Notes: generated by a model not told the origin, from the sequence alone. A DNA stretch of 47,885 bases from CAYJFD01 sp964369605 (GCA_964369605.1 CAYJFD010000016.1:1-47885); one strand, 5' to 3'. Shown: positions 16,335 to 26,043, counted from the stretch's first letter. Program-made: numbers and translations.

Positions 16335-17010
16335 AAATGAAGCAAAAATAGCTTCGATGTTTGATGCTATAGCGCCTACTTATGACAGATTGAACCATAT
16401 CTTGTCTCTCAATATTGATATGCGCTGGCGGAAAAAGTTAATTAAGGAGCTACACAAATCAAACCCAAATGAAATACTAGATTTGGCGTGCGGAACAGGA
16501 GATCTTTCTCTTATGTTGAGTAAATCACTATCCGCAAAAGTCGTAGGTATAGACATCTCTAAAAATATGTTAGAGATCGCGCGGCAAAAGTGTGGAGATA
16601 CCTTAGATTTTAAACTTGGTTCTGCTGAGAATCTACCATTCAACAACGCTAGTTTTGACGCAGTTACTATCTCTTTTGGAGTTAGAAATTTTGAAAAAAG
16701 AGAGAGATGCTTACGTGAAATTTATAGAGTCCTAATGACTAATGGGACACTGGCGATATTAGAATTTTCTATGCCTCAAAAGTCTCTATTAAGAACGCTA
16801 TATAGATTTTATTTTATGCGAATTTTACCGCTTGTTGGGGGCTTAATATCAAAAAATAGATCAGCCTATACTTACCTGCCTGAATCTACCATAGACTTTC
16901 CGAGTTCAGACGATTTTTCAAATGAATTATTAGCTGCCGGATTTAATAATGTCAGATCGCAGAGCCTATCAGGAGGTATAGCCTATATTTATCTAGCAAG
17001 AAAAACTTAA
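16318..17010 (+). CDS. menG: Demethylmenaquinone methyltransferase
   Basis: 230-residue class I SAM methyltransferase of the UbiE/MenG family. The N-terminal signature is MFDAIAPTYDRLNHILSL, the SAM motif I is LDLACGTGDLSL, and the later signatures are VTISFGVRNFEKRERCL and ILEFSMPQ. It should carry out the last step of menaquinone synthesis, methylating demethylmenaquinone. Bacteroidetes use menaquinone and not ubiquinone, so MenG is the safer name. It starts inside the end of the preceding PurL-domain-like gene and is followed 16 bp later by cardiolipin synthase. Confidence 0.93.
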   Translation: MTTLNKNEAKIASMFDAIAPTYDRLNHILSLNIDMRWRKKLIKELHKSNPNEILDLACGTGDLSLMLSKSLSAKVVGIDISKNMLEIARQKCGDTLDFKLGSAENLPFNNASFDAVTISFGVRNFEKRERCLREIYRVLMTNGTLAILEFSMPQKSLLRTLYRFYFMRILPLVGGLISKNRSAYTYLPESTIDFPSSDDFSNELLAAGFNNVRSQSLSGGIAYIYLARKT

Positions 17011-17026
17011 ACGAAACTGATAAACT

Positions 17027-18511
17027 ATGTTTTTTGAAGAATTCTCGAATACGTTTACCTTAGTGCTTTATCTGTTGAATCAAGCACTGTCTTTATTGGC
17101 TTCTATTTTTCTGATTTTAAAAAAGCAGAATCCAGTCAAGACTCTATCTTGGGTTTTAGTTATGATGCTATTACCTTATTTCGGACTATTCTGTTATCTT
17201 TTCCTAGGAAGAAACTTTAGAAAAGAAAAAATGTTTAATTGGAAGGGTGCAGCTGACCTTAAGGTAAGGGCAGGGCTAGCAAAGGGGATGATATCTTCCT
17301 TTAGCGAAGAGGATTCTAAGCTTCCAGAATCTTTGAAAGACTATACTAAGATGATTTTTCATAATCTTCGTTCAGGCTCTAGTATCTTGACAAAAGATAA
17401 ATCTTTTAAAATTTTCTTTACAGGGAGGGAAGCTTTAGAAGCTATGTGTAGTGCCATCGAAGAAGCAAGTGAGCACATACATCTTCAATCTTTTATCCTT
17501 GAGGATGATGAAATAGGGAATAAATTCAAGAATCTTTTGATAACCAAGGCAAAAGAAGGCTTGGAGGTGAGGTTAATTTATGATGGTTTTGGAAGTAGAT
17601 TTTTAAAGAGAAAATTTGTTAAGAATTTACGAGAGGCAGGAGTTGAAGTGTTAATTTTTTCACCCTTTAGATGGCTTTTTCCCCCACTAATTGTAAATTA
17701 TAGGAATCATAGAAAGATACTAGTAGTCGATGCTAAAAAAGCATTTCTAGGAGGTGTTAATATAGCTGATAGATATTGTGATGGAGGAATCTATAAGCAG
17801 TGGAGAGATACTCACATGATGTTGGAGGGAGAATCAGTACAGTCTCTACAAGCAAGCTTTTTGTTAGATAGATACTTTATATTAAATAAAAATCTTAAAA
17901 GAAGAAAGAAGTATTTTCCTGAGGTAGATATCGAAAATTCACTTGCTATGGCAGAATCTAAAACCATCTATTCACAAATTCTAAGTTCTGGGCCAGATAG
18001 TGACTGGGCTGCTATTATGCAGTGTTATTTATTAGCGATATCGCAGGCAAAAAAACACATATACATAATTACTCCTTATTTTATGCCAAATGATTCGCTT
18101 TTAGATGCAGTTAAAATAGCATCATTGTCGAATGTTGAGGTATCTATTATGCTTCCAAGTAGAACAGATACCTGGTTGGCGCACTGGGGGACGATGTCTT
18201 ATGTCGCTGAACTTCTTAGTGCAGGAGTAAAGATATATTTATTTAATGATGGATTTAATCATTCAAAGGTACTTAGTGTCGATAGGGAATTTTGTATGAT
18301 AGGTTCAGCAAATATGGATATTCGTAGCCTTGAGCACCATTTTGAAGTCACTGCTGTAATGTATGATAAATGTGCTGCAGAGCACATAGAGGATAGGTTT
18401 GAAAAGGATATTCGTTTGAGCACCCTAATTACTCCTGCCAAATGGAAAAAGCGACCGACCAAAAATAAGATTTATGAATCGATCGCTCGCCTTGTAAGCC
18501 CTATGCTTTAG
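17027..18511 (+). CDS. cls: Cardiolipin synthase (phospholipase D family)
   Basis: 494 residues, the usual length for ClsA-type enzymes. Two N-terminal membrane segments (about 10-28 and 38-58) precede two PLD domains with complete HKD motifs: HRKILVVDAKKAFLGG and HSKVLSVDREFCMIGS. It joins two phosphatidylglycerol molecules, or PG and PE, to make cardiolipin at the inner membrane. It lies 16 bp downstream of menG, probably on the same transcript, and is convergent with the VOC gene across a 20-bp gap that shows no evident terminator hairpin. Confidence 0.93.
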   Translation: MFFEEFSNTFTLVLYLLNQALSLLASIFLILKKQNPVKTLSWVLVMMLLPYFGLFCYLFLGRNFRKEKMFNWKGAADLKVRAGLAKGMISSFSEEDSKLPESLKDYTKMIFHNLRSGSSILTKDKSFKIFFTGREALEAMCSAIEEASEHIHLQSFILEDDEIGNKFKNLLITKAKEGLEVRLIYDGFGSRFLKRKFVKNLREAGVEVLIFSPFRWLFPPLIVNYRNHRKILVVDAKKAFLGGVNIADRYCDGGIYKQWRDTHMMLEGESVQSLQASFLLDRYFILNKNLKRRKKYFPEVDIENSLAMAESKTIYSQILSSGPDSDWAAIMQCYLLAISQAKKHIYIITPYFMPNDSLLDAVKIASLSNVEVSIMLPSRTDTWLAHWGTMSYVAELLSAGVKIYLFNDGFNHSKVLSVDREFCMIGSANMDIRSLEHHFEVTAVMYDKCAAEHIEDRFEKDIRLSTLITPAKWKKRPTKNKIYESIARLVSPML

Positions 18512-18531
18512 TTGAATATTCTGCCTTAAAC

Positions 18532-19611
18532 TTATTTTAGAAATCTTAAAGCCTTTGTCATGAAACGCGGAAGGGGTTTATAATCATCACGTTTTTCAAG
18601 ATGTAAAAAGATACCCCATTTCTTCATTATAGGAATCTTGAATGTTTCTACAAATTCTATTAGAGTGCCATCAGGGTCTTCTACATAAGTGAAGTGTCCA
18701 TTCGCATCTCCCATGTCAAAGTCTCTTCCTCCGTCGCAAACAAACTTATGTCCTAGCGATAGAGCCACCTTTTCTACCTCGGCCATGTTTCTGATATCGA
18801 AACAAAGGTGAATAAACCCTGGGTCTCCCCACAGACGACCTTCATATAATTTAACTGCTTTTGTCTCAGTGTTTAATAATTGGATAAGCTCAATATGTGA
18901 ACTGCCAAGTACTTCGCAAAGAGGACCAGTTAGGGGCTTCGATCTTTTAAGAAGTACTCTACGAAACTTCATCGTTCCTCCATTTACTCCTTTGTAATCT
19001 TCAAAGATCGAGCTCTGATCCATCGCAACAGTGTCATAATCACAAAGTTTAGAGTAAAATTCTATAGACTTATCCATATCACTAACTCCGATAATCGCTC
19101 CACCTATGCCTCCTGTATATTTAGGTCTTTTATCAGTGCATTTCTTTTCATCGATAAAAGTGTAATAGTCTTCTTCTATTTGGAAAAGATTTCCCCAAGG
19201 GTCTTTTACAAAGAAATGTTTTAATCCACAAGGCGAGCAGCTTGGAAGTGTTAGAACATTTACTCCATCTGCTTTCATTTTATCATAAGCTGCCTCTATA
19301 TTATGAGATTTAACCTTGATAGCGATAATACCATAATCTCCAAGTCTTGGCTCCTGAGCTATATAGTTTAGGTCTCTACCCCTTGGTTCCCATACTTCGA
19401 ATCCACCACCACCTCTAAGATTAACTGCGAGGATGGCGTAGCGAGGTTGAGGTTTACCTCCAGTGTAAGGGAGCATTTTTTCTGCAACACCCTCGTCTCC
19501 AAAAATTTTAGTATCAAATCCAAAATTCTTAATATACCAAGGCCAGGCCTCTTCAACGTTTTTGACGCCTATACCTATTTGTTGTATTCCACAAATTATT
19601 TTTTCTGCCAT
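18532..19611 (-). CDS. Two-domain VOC (glyoxalase/dioxygenase superfamily) protein
   Basis: 359 residues with two tandem VOC modules: residues 1-155 (GIQQIGIGVKNVEEAWPWY, ending in VKDPWGNLFQIEE) and 165-330 (GAIIGVSDMDKSIEFYSKL, ending in VEDPDGTLIEFVE). Each module keeps its C-terminal Glu metal ligand. The first-strand His found in most active glyoxalases appears as Gln in module 1 and as a small residue in module 2. The layout recalls bidomain dioxygenases such as 4-hydroxyphenylpyruvate dioxygenase, but the specific signatures were not seen, so the substrate is unknown. It is the last gene of the apbE-SDR-VOC operon, 7 bp after the SDR gene. Confidence 0.75.
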   Translation of the reverse strand: MAEKIICGIQQIGIGVKNVEEAWPWYIKNFGFDTKIFGDEGVAEKMLPYTGGKPQPRYAILAVNLRGGGGFEVWEPRGRDLNYIAQEPRLGDYGIIAIKVKSHNIEAAYDKMKADGVNVLTLPSCSPCGLKHFFVKDPWGNLFQIEEDYYTFIDEKKCTDKRPKYTGGIGGAIIGVSDMDKSIEFYSKLCDYDTVAMDQSSIFEDYKGVNGGTMKFRRVLLKRSKPLTGPLCEVLGSSHIELIQLLNTETKAVKLYEGRLWGDPGFIHLCFDIRNMAEVEKVALSLGHKFVCDGGRDFDMGDANGHFTYVEDPDGTLIEFVETFKIPIMKKWGIFLHLEKRDDYKPLPRFMTKALRFLK

Positions 19612-19618
19612 ATTGATT

Positions 19619-20419
19619 TTATTTTGCTGAAATGTTTCTAGCTAGTTTATTAAATATGCAAGGAAGGTACTTGTAAAAGTACACCATTAATAGTTCCTTG
19701 CCTCCGATTAGTTTCTTTCTTTTCCCTTTAATAATTGCCTTTAGGGCAATACGGGAGCATTGCGCAGCACTCATACCAAGTGCCTGGCCAGGGTCCATCT
19801 CTTGGTGTTTACTTCCATCTGCGAGTAAGGCGCTACGCGAGATGGGAGTGTTTATTCTTCCAGGAATAATGAATGTACAGTGAATATTCGGATATTCAAG
19901 GTCAAGGCTCTCAAAAAAACCAAAAAGCGCTCGTTTTGATGATGCATAAGCAGAACGGAGAGGAAATCCGAAAATACCTGAAATAGAAGTGTTTATAGCA
20001 ATATTTATTTTGGGGCTATTTATAAGGTGCTCCTTTAAGTTTTTTATAAGTCTGACATTACTTAAATAATTAAGCTCCATTAATTTTTCGTCAACACTGA
20101 AGTCTGTATCAAGGGTAAGAGCTCTTTGGGATACTCCTGCGTTGAGGATAATTACCTCAGGCAGTAGTTTTCTTTCGATAAGAGCATAGCATAGTGAGTC
20201 AACACTATCCCTTTGAGACATATCGCAGCATAAATGAGTAGAGCCAGCAGCGCCTAGTTCTAGGCATTTATCTCTAACTCTAAGTAGCTCATCCTCTCTT
20301 CTAGCTACTAATATAAGCTCTGAACCATTTTCTGCAAATCTATATGCAAGTTCTTCACCTATACCAGAGCTTGCTCCAGTAATCAGGACTTTTTTATATG
20401 TAAGTGATAGTTTAGGCAT
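19619..20419 (-). CDS. Short-chain dehydrogenase/reductase
   Basis: 266 residues. Cofactor loop VLITGASSGIGEEL (about 11-24), the ILVARRE motif predicting NADP preference, a NAG motif (ILNAGVSQRAL), and the catalytic Ser, Tyr and Lys in SISGIFGFPLRSAYASSKRAL. A C-terminal hydrophobic stretch (MVYFYKYLPCIF) may contact the membrane, as in DHRS7-like and lipid-acting SDRs. It sits between apbE (16 bp upstream) and the VOC gene (7 bp downstream) on the minus strand. The substrate cannot be named; a lipid or ketone of moderate size is likely. Confidence 0.85.
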   Translation of the reverse strand: MPKLSLTYKKVLITGASSGIGEELAYRFAENGSELILVARREDELLRVRDKCLELGAAGSTHLCCDMSQRDSVDSLCYALIERKLLPEVIILNAGVSQRALTLDTDFSVDEKLMELNYLSNVRLIKNLKEHLINSPKINIAINTSISGIFGFPLRSAYASSKRALFGFFESLDLEYPNIHCTFIIPGRINTPISRSALLADGSKHQEMDPGQALGMSAAQCSRIALKAIIKGKRKKLIGGKELLMVYFYKYLPCIFNKLARNISAK

Positions 20420-20435
20420 AATTTTGGTAAAATTA

Positions 20436-21449
20436 CTAAAAATTTGCAGACTTCCAAGTCTTTAATTTTCCATCTTGCTCCCAGATTAATAGGCCTTTTA
20501 AATCTGCTTGAGACTCTATGAATTCTTTTGACGATTCTAATCCAAGTATCATACAGTAGGTGGAATAAGCGTCAGCCAGTGTAGCGCTGGGTGCTACAAT
20601 TGTTGCACTAAGTAAGTTATGAGATACAGGTCTCGCACTAATAGGGTCTATGGTGTGAGAATACTTTTTCCCATCTTTTATATAGAATTTTCTATAGTTG
20701 CCAGATGTTGCTATGCCGCAGTTAGTTAATTCTATGATTTCCTGAAGGTTTACTCCTGAATAGCTGTTGTCGTCAGTTGGTCTATCTATGCCTAGTCTCC
20801 ACCTTTTCCCATTAGGATTTAGTCCTTTGCAGTATATTTCTAGTCCTACTTCTATTAAGTAATTCTCTATCCCGATTTCATTAAAGAGTTCGGCGATTAA
20901 GTCGCACGAGTAGCCTTGCGCTATGGCATTAAAGTTTAGCTGAGCTCGTTTGTCTTGTTTATGTAGCGTGCCGTCAGCAAGTATCTTAAAGTGTTTAATC
21001 CCAGAGAACATTAAAACACTATCAATTTTATCCTCGCTAACGCTTTCTTTATTCTTGAACCCAAAGCCCCAAAGTTCGAAAATAGGAGCTGCACCTATGT
21101 CTATCTTGCCCTTTGTCGTGTCGTAAAGATCTTGGGAAATTAAGAATAATTCATTGAAGATATCATTAGTTATATAATGATCCTTAGGCGAGTTGTTTAT
21201 ATGGCTAAGGATAGAAAGAGAGTCGTAGCCTGAGAAACTGTGGTTTATTCGGCTTAAAATACTGTCCGCTAGATGTTTAATTTCTGCAGGAGTTTCTTCT
21301 ATTAATGAACCATTACTCTTTATTCCTGAGTATTTTAATGTATAACTGCCACCTTGTGCATAACCATTAACTGTATGATAACCACTATCTTGTTTACAGC
21401 TGCAAAGGCTGAATATAAGTATGAATAAAATTAAATATCGTAGCATCAT
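20436..21449 (-). CDS. apbE: FAD:protein FMN transferase, lipoprotein
   Basis: ApbE family protein of about 337 residues. I start it at the tandem Met codons at 21449/21446 (MMLRYLILFILIFSLCSCK), which gives a lipoprotein signal with lipobox Cys. The longer frame beginning at 21542 would overlap the divergent gene and its promoter. The flavin-binding AQGYSCDLIAEL motif, the GVNLQEI/CGIATSGNYRKF region and SHTIDPISARPV are diagnostic. The enzyme attaches FMN covalently to Thr residues of periplasmic flavoproteins such as Nqr/Rnf subunits. None of those targets is in the window. Confidence 0.9.
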   Translation of the reverse strand: MMLRYLILFILIFSLCSCKQDSGYHTVNGYAQGGSYTLKYSGIKSNGSLIEETPAEIKHLADSILSRINHSFSGYDSLSILSHINNSPKDHYITNDIFNELFLISQDLYDTTKGKIDIGAAPIFELWGFGFKNKESVSEDKIDSVLMFSGIKHFKILADGTLHKQDKRAQLNFNAIAQGYSCDLIAELFNEIGIENYLIEVGLEIYCKGLNPNGKRWRLGIDRPTDDNSYSGVNLQEIIELTNCGIATSGNYRKFYIKDGKKYSHTIDPISARPVSHNLLSATIVAPSATLADAYSTYCMILGLESSKEFIESQADLKGLLIWEQDGKLKTWKSANF

Positions 21450-21472
21450 TAAATTTAATCGAAAATTATGTA

Positions 21473-21480
21473 CAAAAATA
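21473..21480 (-). promoter_or_regulatory. -7 element, TATTTTTG, for apbE
   Basis: Minus-strand TAnnTTTG match 23 bp upstream of the tandem Met start of apbE. It supports that start over the upstream in-frame ATG at 21542. No convincing -33 box. Confidence 0.45.
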
Positions 21481-21527
21481 GGAAAAAATATACATCTTTG
21501 TGAGTCGAAAATCGAAAAAGAAAGAAT

Positions 21528-22574
21528 ATGAAACAAAAGCATAGTTATATAGTTTTATTGTTAATCGCTATGAGCTTCTTTGCTCTCCCTTCGTGTGAAG
21601 ATGATGAGGTAGAAGATCTTCCGTCTATGACAGGTGATTTGACAATTATTTTGCCTAAGTATACCGCAAGAACAACGGATCAGAGCGATGCATATTTAGA
21701 AGGAAGTGTTAGTGGAATCTTGCACCCATCTGACCCAGAGTATAAATGGATATGTGATGATGATTTATTGTTTAAGGACACTATATTTAGTCAGGACCTC
21801 AAAGTGGAAGCTCCACGTGCGCTAGGTAAATATGAGTTAAGATTGGTCATTACTCGTGATGGCTATTATGGAAAGACAAATTATTTAGAAGTAAATGTAA
21901 TAGACCCAAATTATTATGGCTTATCATTAACAGGTATAGATAGGGCAGTTGATTCTATAGTCGATACAAGAGATAATAGAACCTATTATGTTACCTCTAT
22001 CGGAAAGTTAAAATGGTTTTCTCAGAATCTTGCATATAGTGGAGAAAATCAAGAATATGGAATGAACTACGAAAAAAATGATGCTCTTGATCAGATAGTA
22101 GGAAGATTATACTCTTGGCAGGAAGCTACACAGGGACAAGAAGGAAATGGCTTAGGAAACGGCCCACAGGGGCTTTGTCCTGAAGGTTGGTCTATCCCTA
22201 CGTCAGAGGATTGGGAAGATTTAGCAAACACTATAAATAATAGTGCTGATTTAGAGTTTGGGGATATGTGGGATGGATTAGCCGCGAAGCTAACAGTAGA
22301 GGCAAAGATGAATAACGAGAAATTTTGGAACTATACTCCAAATCTTGAAAGAACAAATGATTATCTTTGGTCTGCTTTACCAGGAGGGAATTCTATAGAG
22401 TCACACGCTAGGTTCCAGAATATATCTCTTTATGGGTTCTGGTGGGCATCTTTTAAAATGGACGAAGATTTAGCAGCCTGTAGATACATAAATAATTATG
22501 AAAATTATGTAGCTCCAGCTTATTTTGACACAGAAGAATATGGAGCATCAGTAAGATGTGTAAAGAAAATATAG
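21528..22574 (+). CDS. FISUMP-domain lipoprotein
   Basis: 348 residues with a lipoprotein signal peptide (lipobox ALPSC, Cys23) and an acidic stretch after the Cys (EDDEVED) that fits surface export in Bacteroidetes. Residues 30-130 look like an Ig/PKD-type region. From about 145 the sequence matches the Fibrobacter succinogenes major paralogous domain: DTRDNRTYYVTSIGKLKWF, then GRLYSWQEA, CPEGWSIPTSEDW and the C-terminal SVRCVKK. These proteins are cell-surface lipoproteins of unknown function, common in gut Bacteroidetes. The gene lies 3 bp before trkA, probably only by arrangement. Confidence 0.85.
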   Translation: MKQKHSYIVLLLIAMSFFALPSCEDDEVEDLPSMTGDLTIILPKYTARTTDQSDAYLEGSVSGILHPSDPEYKWICDDDLLFKDTIFSQDLKVEAPRALGKYELRLVITRDGYYGKTNYLEVNVIDPNYYGLSLTGIDRAVDSIVDTRDNRTYYVTSIGKLKWFSQNLAYSGENQEYGMNYEKNDALDQIVGRLYSWQEATQGQEGNGLGNGPQGLCPEGWSIPTSEDWEDLANTINNSADLEFGDMWDGLAAKLTVEAKMNNEKFWNYTPNLERTNDYLWSALPGGNSIESHARFQNISLYGFWWASFKMDEDLAACRYINNYENYVAPAYFDTEEYGASVRCVKKI

Positions 22575-22577
22575 AAA

Positions 22578-23933
22578 ATGAAAATAGTAGTAGCAGGTGC
22601 TGGTGAGGTTGGCAGCCATCTAGCTAAGATGTTAAGCCAAGAAAAACACGAAATTACAATTATTGATAAAAGTGAAGATAGGCTTAGGGTTGCAGCTGAG
22701 GCAGCTGATTTAATCACGGTTCAAGGACAGCCTACATCTATTGCGACTCTATTAAGGGCTGGGGTCTCCAAAGCGGATCTATTTATCGCTGTAAGCCCTG
22801 CATCTGATCAAGATGTAAATCTAGTTTCTGCAATTCTTGCGAAGAAATTAGGAGCTAAGAAAGTCTCAGCACGTATAAATAACGAGGAATATCAATCGAA
22901 TGATAATAAGTTGCTTTTTACAGAATTAGGGATAGATTCTCTTTTTTATCCTGAGAAAATTGCAGCAGCTGAGTTAGTTAAATTGCTGAAACAAACAGCT
23001 ACCTCAGAGTTTATGGACTTCTCAAATGGAAAACTCCAATTAGTTGTATTTAAGTTAGATGACGGAGCGCCATTAATTGATCTTACAGTCGCAGATTTCA
23101 TCGGCGAAGAGGGAGATGCTAAATATAGAGCTGTCGCAATAACAAGGGATTCAGAAACCATAATGCCTCGTAAAGATACAGTCTTTAAACTCGATGATGT
23201 TGTCTATGTTATCTCGAAAAAAGAAGGAGTAGATAGTGTCTTAGGATTTTCAGGGAGAGAGAAGGTCGCAGTAAATAAGCTGATGATACTAGGTGGAGGA
23301 CGTATCGCGGAGAGTATGGCTAAGCAACTAGAAAAGTCAATAGAGCATATTAAAATAATAGAATTAAGAGAAGAGAGATGTAATTACCTATCAGAGGTCT
23401 TAAACAAGACCCTAGTAATAAATGGAGATGGTAGGAATTCAGATATGTTAATTGATGAAGACATAGAAGCTTATGATGCATTTGTCGCAGTAACAAGTAG
23501 CTCAGAAACAAATATATTATCGAGCGTTATCGCAAAAAAAATGGGTGTCCCAAAAGTAATAGCTGAGGTGGAAAACTTTGAGTATATCAAACTTGCAGAA
23601 GGAATGGGTGTGGACACAGTAATAAATAAAAAGCTGATAACAGCTGCTAGGATATTTAGGTTTACCCTCTCAAATAAGGTGAGATCTATTAAGGTGTTAA
23701 ATGGAACAAATGCTGAGGTGCTGGAGTTTATAGTTAACCCTAATAGTAAGATAACAACAGCAAAAATAAGAGATTTAGGCTTCCCTCAAGATGCTATCAT
23801 AGGTGGTGTTATTCGAGGAAATGATACATTTATGATAAATGGAGATTCCATTATCAAACCTTATGATCAAGTAGTAGTCTTTTCTCCACCAGAAATAGTT
23901 TCTAAAGTAGATAAATTCTTTTGTAAATCATAA
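22578..23933 (+). CDS. trkA: Trk potassium uptake regulatory subunit TrkA
   Basis: 451 residues, two tandem RCK units. Unit 1 begins MKIVVAGAGEVGSHLAKML (NAD-binding GxGxxG) and unit 2 begins NKLMILGGGRIAESMAKQL; each is followed by a TrkA-C domain (one ending near 215, one near 450). This is the classical peripheral membrane gating protein of the TrkH K+ channel. TrkH is not in the window; in many Bacteroidetes it lies next to trkA, so its absence here is notable but not decisive. The gene starts 3 bp after the FISUMP gene and 15 bp before aspA. Confidence 0.93.
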   Translation: MKIVVAGAGEVGSHLAKMLSQEKHEITIIDKSEDRLRVAAEAADLITVQGQPTSIATLLRAGVSKADLFIAVSPASDQDVNLVSAILAKKLGAKKVSARINNEEYQSNDNKLLFTELGIDSLFYPEKIAAAELVKLLKQTATSEFMDFSNGKLQLVVFKLDDGAPLIDLTVADFIGEEGDAKYRAVAITRDSETIMPRKDTVFKLDDVVYVISKKEGVDSVLGFSGREKVAVNKLMILGGGRIAESMAKQLEKSIEHIKIIELREERCNYLSEVLNKTLVINGDGRNSDMLIDEDIEAYDAFVAVTSSSETNILSSVIAKKMGVPKVIAEVENFEYIKLAEGMGVDTVINKKLITAARIFRFTLSNKVRSIKVLNGTNAEVLEFIVNPNSKITTAKIRDLGFPQDAIIGGVIRGNDTFMINGDSIIKPYDQVVVFSPPEIVSKVDKFFCKS

Positions 23934-23948
23934 TTCATAAATAAAAAA

Positions 23949-25379
23949 ATGAAACCCTTAAAGATATTAAGACCTGACATCGTGCGTCTAGAGCATGATT
24001 TATTAGGAGATAAGCAAGTGCCAAACGAAGCTTTGTATGGTATACAGACTCTAAGGTGTCTTGAAAACTTTGATATAAGTAGTAGTCATTTGTGCGATTA
24101 TCCCGAGTTTATAAAAGCCTTCGGTATAATTAAGATGGCAGCTATAAAAGCTAATCATAAACTTGGATTGGTATCCAAGGAGATAACAGATGCTGTAGTG
24201 GCCGCTTCACAAGAATTAATTGATGGAAAACATATTGAACACTTTCCAATCGATATGATTCAAGGAGGAGCAGGAACAAGTGCAAATATGAACGCAAACG
24301 AAGTAATCGCAAACCGTGCCCTAGAGATAATGGGTAAAGAGAGAGGAGATTACGAATTTTGCCATCCTAACGACCATGTTAATATGGCTCAATCTACAAA
24401 TGATGCGTATCCTTGCGCTATGCACTTAGGTATCTATTATATTCATCAGAATGTAAGAGCAAATATAAATGCATTGATTTCATCCTTTGCCGCAAAAGAG
24501 AAGGAATTTAAAAACATCATTAAGATGGGAAGAACTCAGCTTCAAGATGCGGTACCTATGACATTAGGTCAGACCTTCAGTGCATATAAAGATGCTATGA
24601 AGCACGAGTTAGCTCGTTTAGATAGAGCTTCTTTGGGTTTATTAAGTACAAATATGGGTGCAACAGCTATAGGAACAGGGATTACCGCAGTACCAGGCTA
24701 TGCTGAGTTGTGTACTGAGTACATTAAAGAGATATCAGGTTTAAATGTATTTTTAGAGAAAAACTTAATAGAGGCTACGCATGATACTTCTTGTATGGTA
24801 TCTTATTCTTCGTCTTTGAAACAAATGGCTATCAGGTTATCTAAAATATGTAATGACCTTAGGCTATTGTCGTCAGGGCCTAAGTGTGGATTAAATGAAA
24901 TAAATCTCCCACCACGTCAGCCAGGTTCATCTATTATGCCAGGAAAAGTAAATCCTGTTATCCCTGAGGTGGTAAATCAAGTATGCTTTAAGGTTATAGG
25001 AAATGATTTAACTATCACTATGGCCTCTGAAGCAGCTCAGTTAGAGTTGAATGTTATGGAGCCTGTACTTGTGCAAAGTTTAGTAGAATCTGCAACGTGG
25101 ATATCAAAGGCATGTCTTACTTTAAAAGAAGAATGTGTCGATGGTATAACAGCAAATAAGCAAAACTGCAAAAAGATGGTTGAAAGCAGTATTGGTATTA
25201 TTACAGCCTTGAAGCCGTATATCGGATATGCAAATTGTTCGGAAGTAGCGAAGGAAGCCATGGCTACAGGCGTGGGAGTATATAAAATCGTGCTAGGAAA
25301 AGGCTTACTAACCAAAGATCAGTTAGATAAGATTATGGATCCTAAGAATATGGTCAAGCCTACTATAGTCGAAATATAG
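23949..25379 (+). CDS. aspA: Aspartate ammonia-lyase
   Basis: 476 residues of the aspartase/fumarase superfamily. The signature GSSIMPGKVNPV is present, along with the MAQSTNDAYP and TQLQDAVP active-site segments and the N-terminal RLEHDLLGDKQVPNEALYG typical of AspA. These N-terminal and late features separate it from class II fumarase, which carries different substrate loops. It interconverts aspartate with fumarate and ammonia, feeding the fumarate respiration or succinate pathway of anaerobic Bacteroidetes. It is 15 bp downstream of trkA. Confidence 0.9.
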   Translation: MKPLKILRPDIVRLEHDLLGDKQVPNEALYGIQTLRCLENFDISSSHLCDYPEFIKAFGIIKMAAIKANHKLGLVSKEITDAVVAASQELIDGKHIEHFPIDMIQGGAGTSANMNANEVIANRALEIMGKERGDYEFCHPNDHVNMAQSTNDAYPCAMHLGIYYIHQNVRANINALISSFAAKEKEFKNIIKMGRTQLQDAVPMTLGQTFSAYKDAMKHELARLDRASLGLLSTNMGATAIGTGITAVPGYAELCTEYIKEISGLNVFLEKNLIEATHDTSCMVSYSSSLKQMAIRLSKICNDLRLLSSGPKCGLNEINLPPRQPGSSIMPGKVNPVIPEVVNQVCFKVIGNDLTITMASEAAQLELNVMEPVLVQSLVESATWISKACLTLKEECVDGITANKQNCKKMVESSIGIITALKPYIGYANCSEVAKEAMATGVGVYKIVLGKGLLTKDQLDKIMDPKNMVKPTIVEI

Positions 25380-25418
25380 AAATATAAATAAAAATAGTTA
25401 TGTGAAAGAGGAGATATT

Positions 25419-25450
25419 TTTGTAAAAGGAAATATTTTTTAGTACTTTTG
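25419..25450 (+). promoter_or_regulatory. Promoter of the outer-membrane protein gene
   Basis: TTTG (25419-25422), 20-bp spacer, TACTTTTG (25443-25450): a full Bacteroidetes consensus. The inferred start near 25457 leaves a leader of about 87 nt, long and A-rich, as is common for abundant outer-membrane proteins in this phylum. Confidence 0.6.
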
Positions 25451-25543
25451 TGATAGACTTAAGAAAAACATACTTAACACAAACAGAAAAGGTTTCACAA
25501 AAAATCATTAAAAAATATTTATTCACTTTAATTAAATTACAGT

Positions 25544-26029
25544 ATGAAAAAAATTTTAGTAACACTATTTATTTCTTTATTCGCATTCAGTGCTATTAAC
25601 GCACAAACAGCAAAAGAAGAGTTAGCAGCAGCAAAGAAATTCGAAAAAGGAAGCAACACTATCGGTCTTCGTTTTGCTCCAGCGGTAACCGAGATCTCTT
25701 ACCAGAAGATGTTAGGAAAAGCAAGTCGTCTTGAGGCAAACGTTGGTCTTTATTATGTTGGTGGACTTGATATATCATTAGGATATCAACGTTTGAATAA
25801 AATAGCAATAGCTGATGCTGATTTTAGATGGTATTATGGTGCAGGTTTAAATCTTGGAGTTTATGGAAGCGCATTCTTATCTTCAGTTTATGCACAGATC
25901 GGAATAGAGTATAACTTCTCTGATCTACCATTAGCTCTATCATTAGATTATAGACCAGCTATTCGTATTACTCCTAACTTTAGATTTGTTGGTGATGGCA
26001 TCTCTATCGGAGTAAGATACCGTTTCTAG
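25544..26029 (+). CDS. Small outer-membrane beta-barrel protein
   Basis: 161 residues. Signal peptide MKKILVTLFISLFAFSAINAQ (cleavage after Ala20), a short charged helix (KEELAAAKKFEKG), then about eight alternating amphipathic strands rich in Tyr and Gly. It ends in GVRYRF, the terminal aromatic typical of barrel proteins recognised by BamA. The size suits an eight-stranded OmpW/OmpX-like barrel. Preceded by a strong promoter, so it is likely abundant. Function is not known. A 10-N gap follows 14 bp after the stop. Confidence 0.75.
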   Translation: MKKILVTLFISLFAFSAINAQTAKEELAAAKKFEKGSNTIGLRFAPAVTEISYQKMLGKASRLEANVGLYYVGGLDISLGYQRLNKIAIADADFRWYYGAGLNLGVYGSAFLSSVYAQIGIEYNFSDLPLALSLDYRPAIRITPNFRFVGDGISIGVRYRF

Positions 26030-26043
26030 TAAATAGTAAGTAG

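Noticed and set aside
21450..21542. Upstream start for apbE
   Set aside because: It would run through the promoter and into the divergent lipoprotein gene; the tandem Met at 21449/21446 starts a good lipoprotein signal and lies downstream of a -7 element.
23949..25379. Class II fumarase instead of aspartase
   Set aside because: The N-terminal segment and overall pattern are those of AspA; the shared GSSxMPxKxNP signature alone does not distinguish the two.
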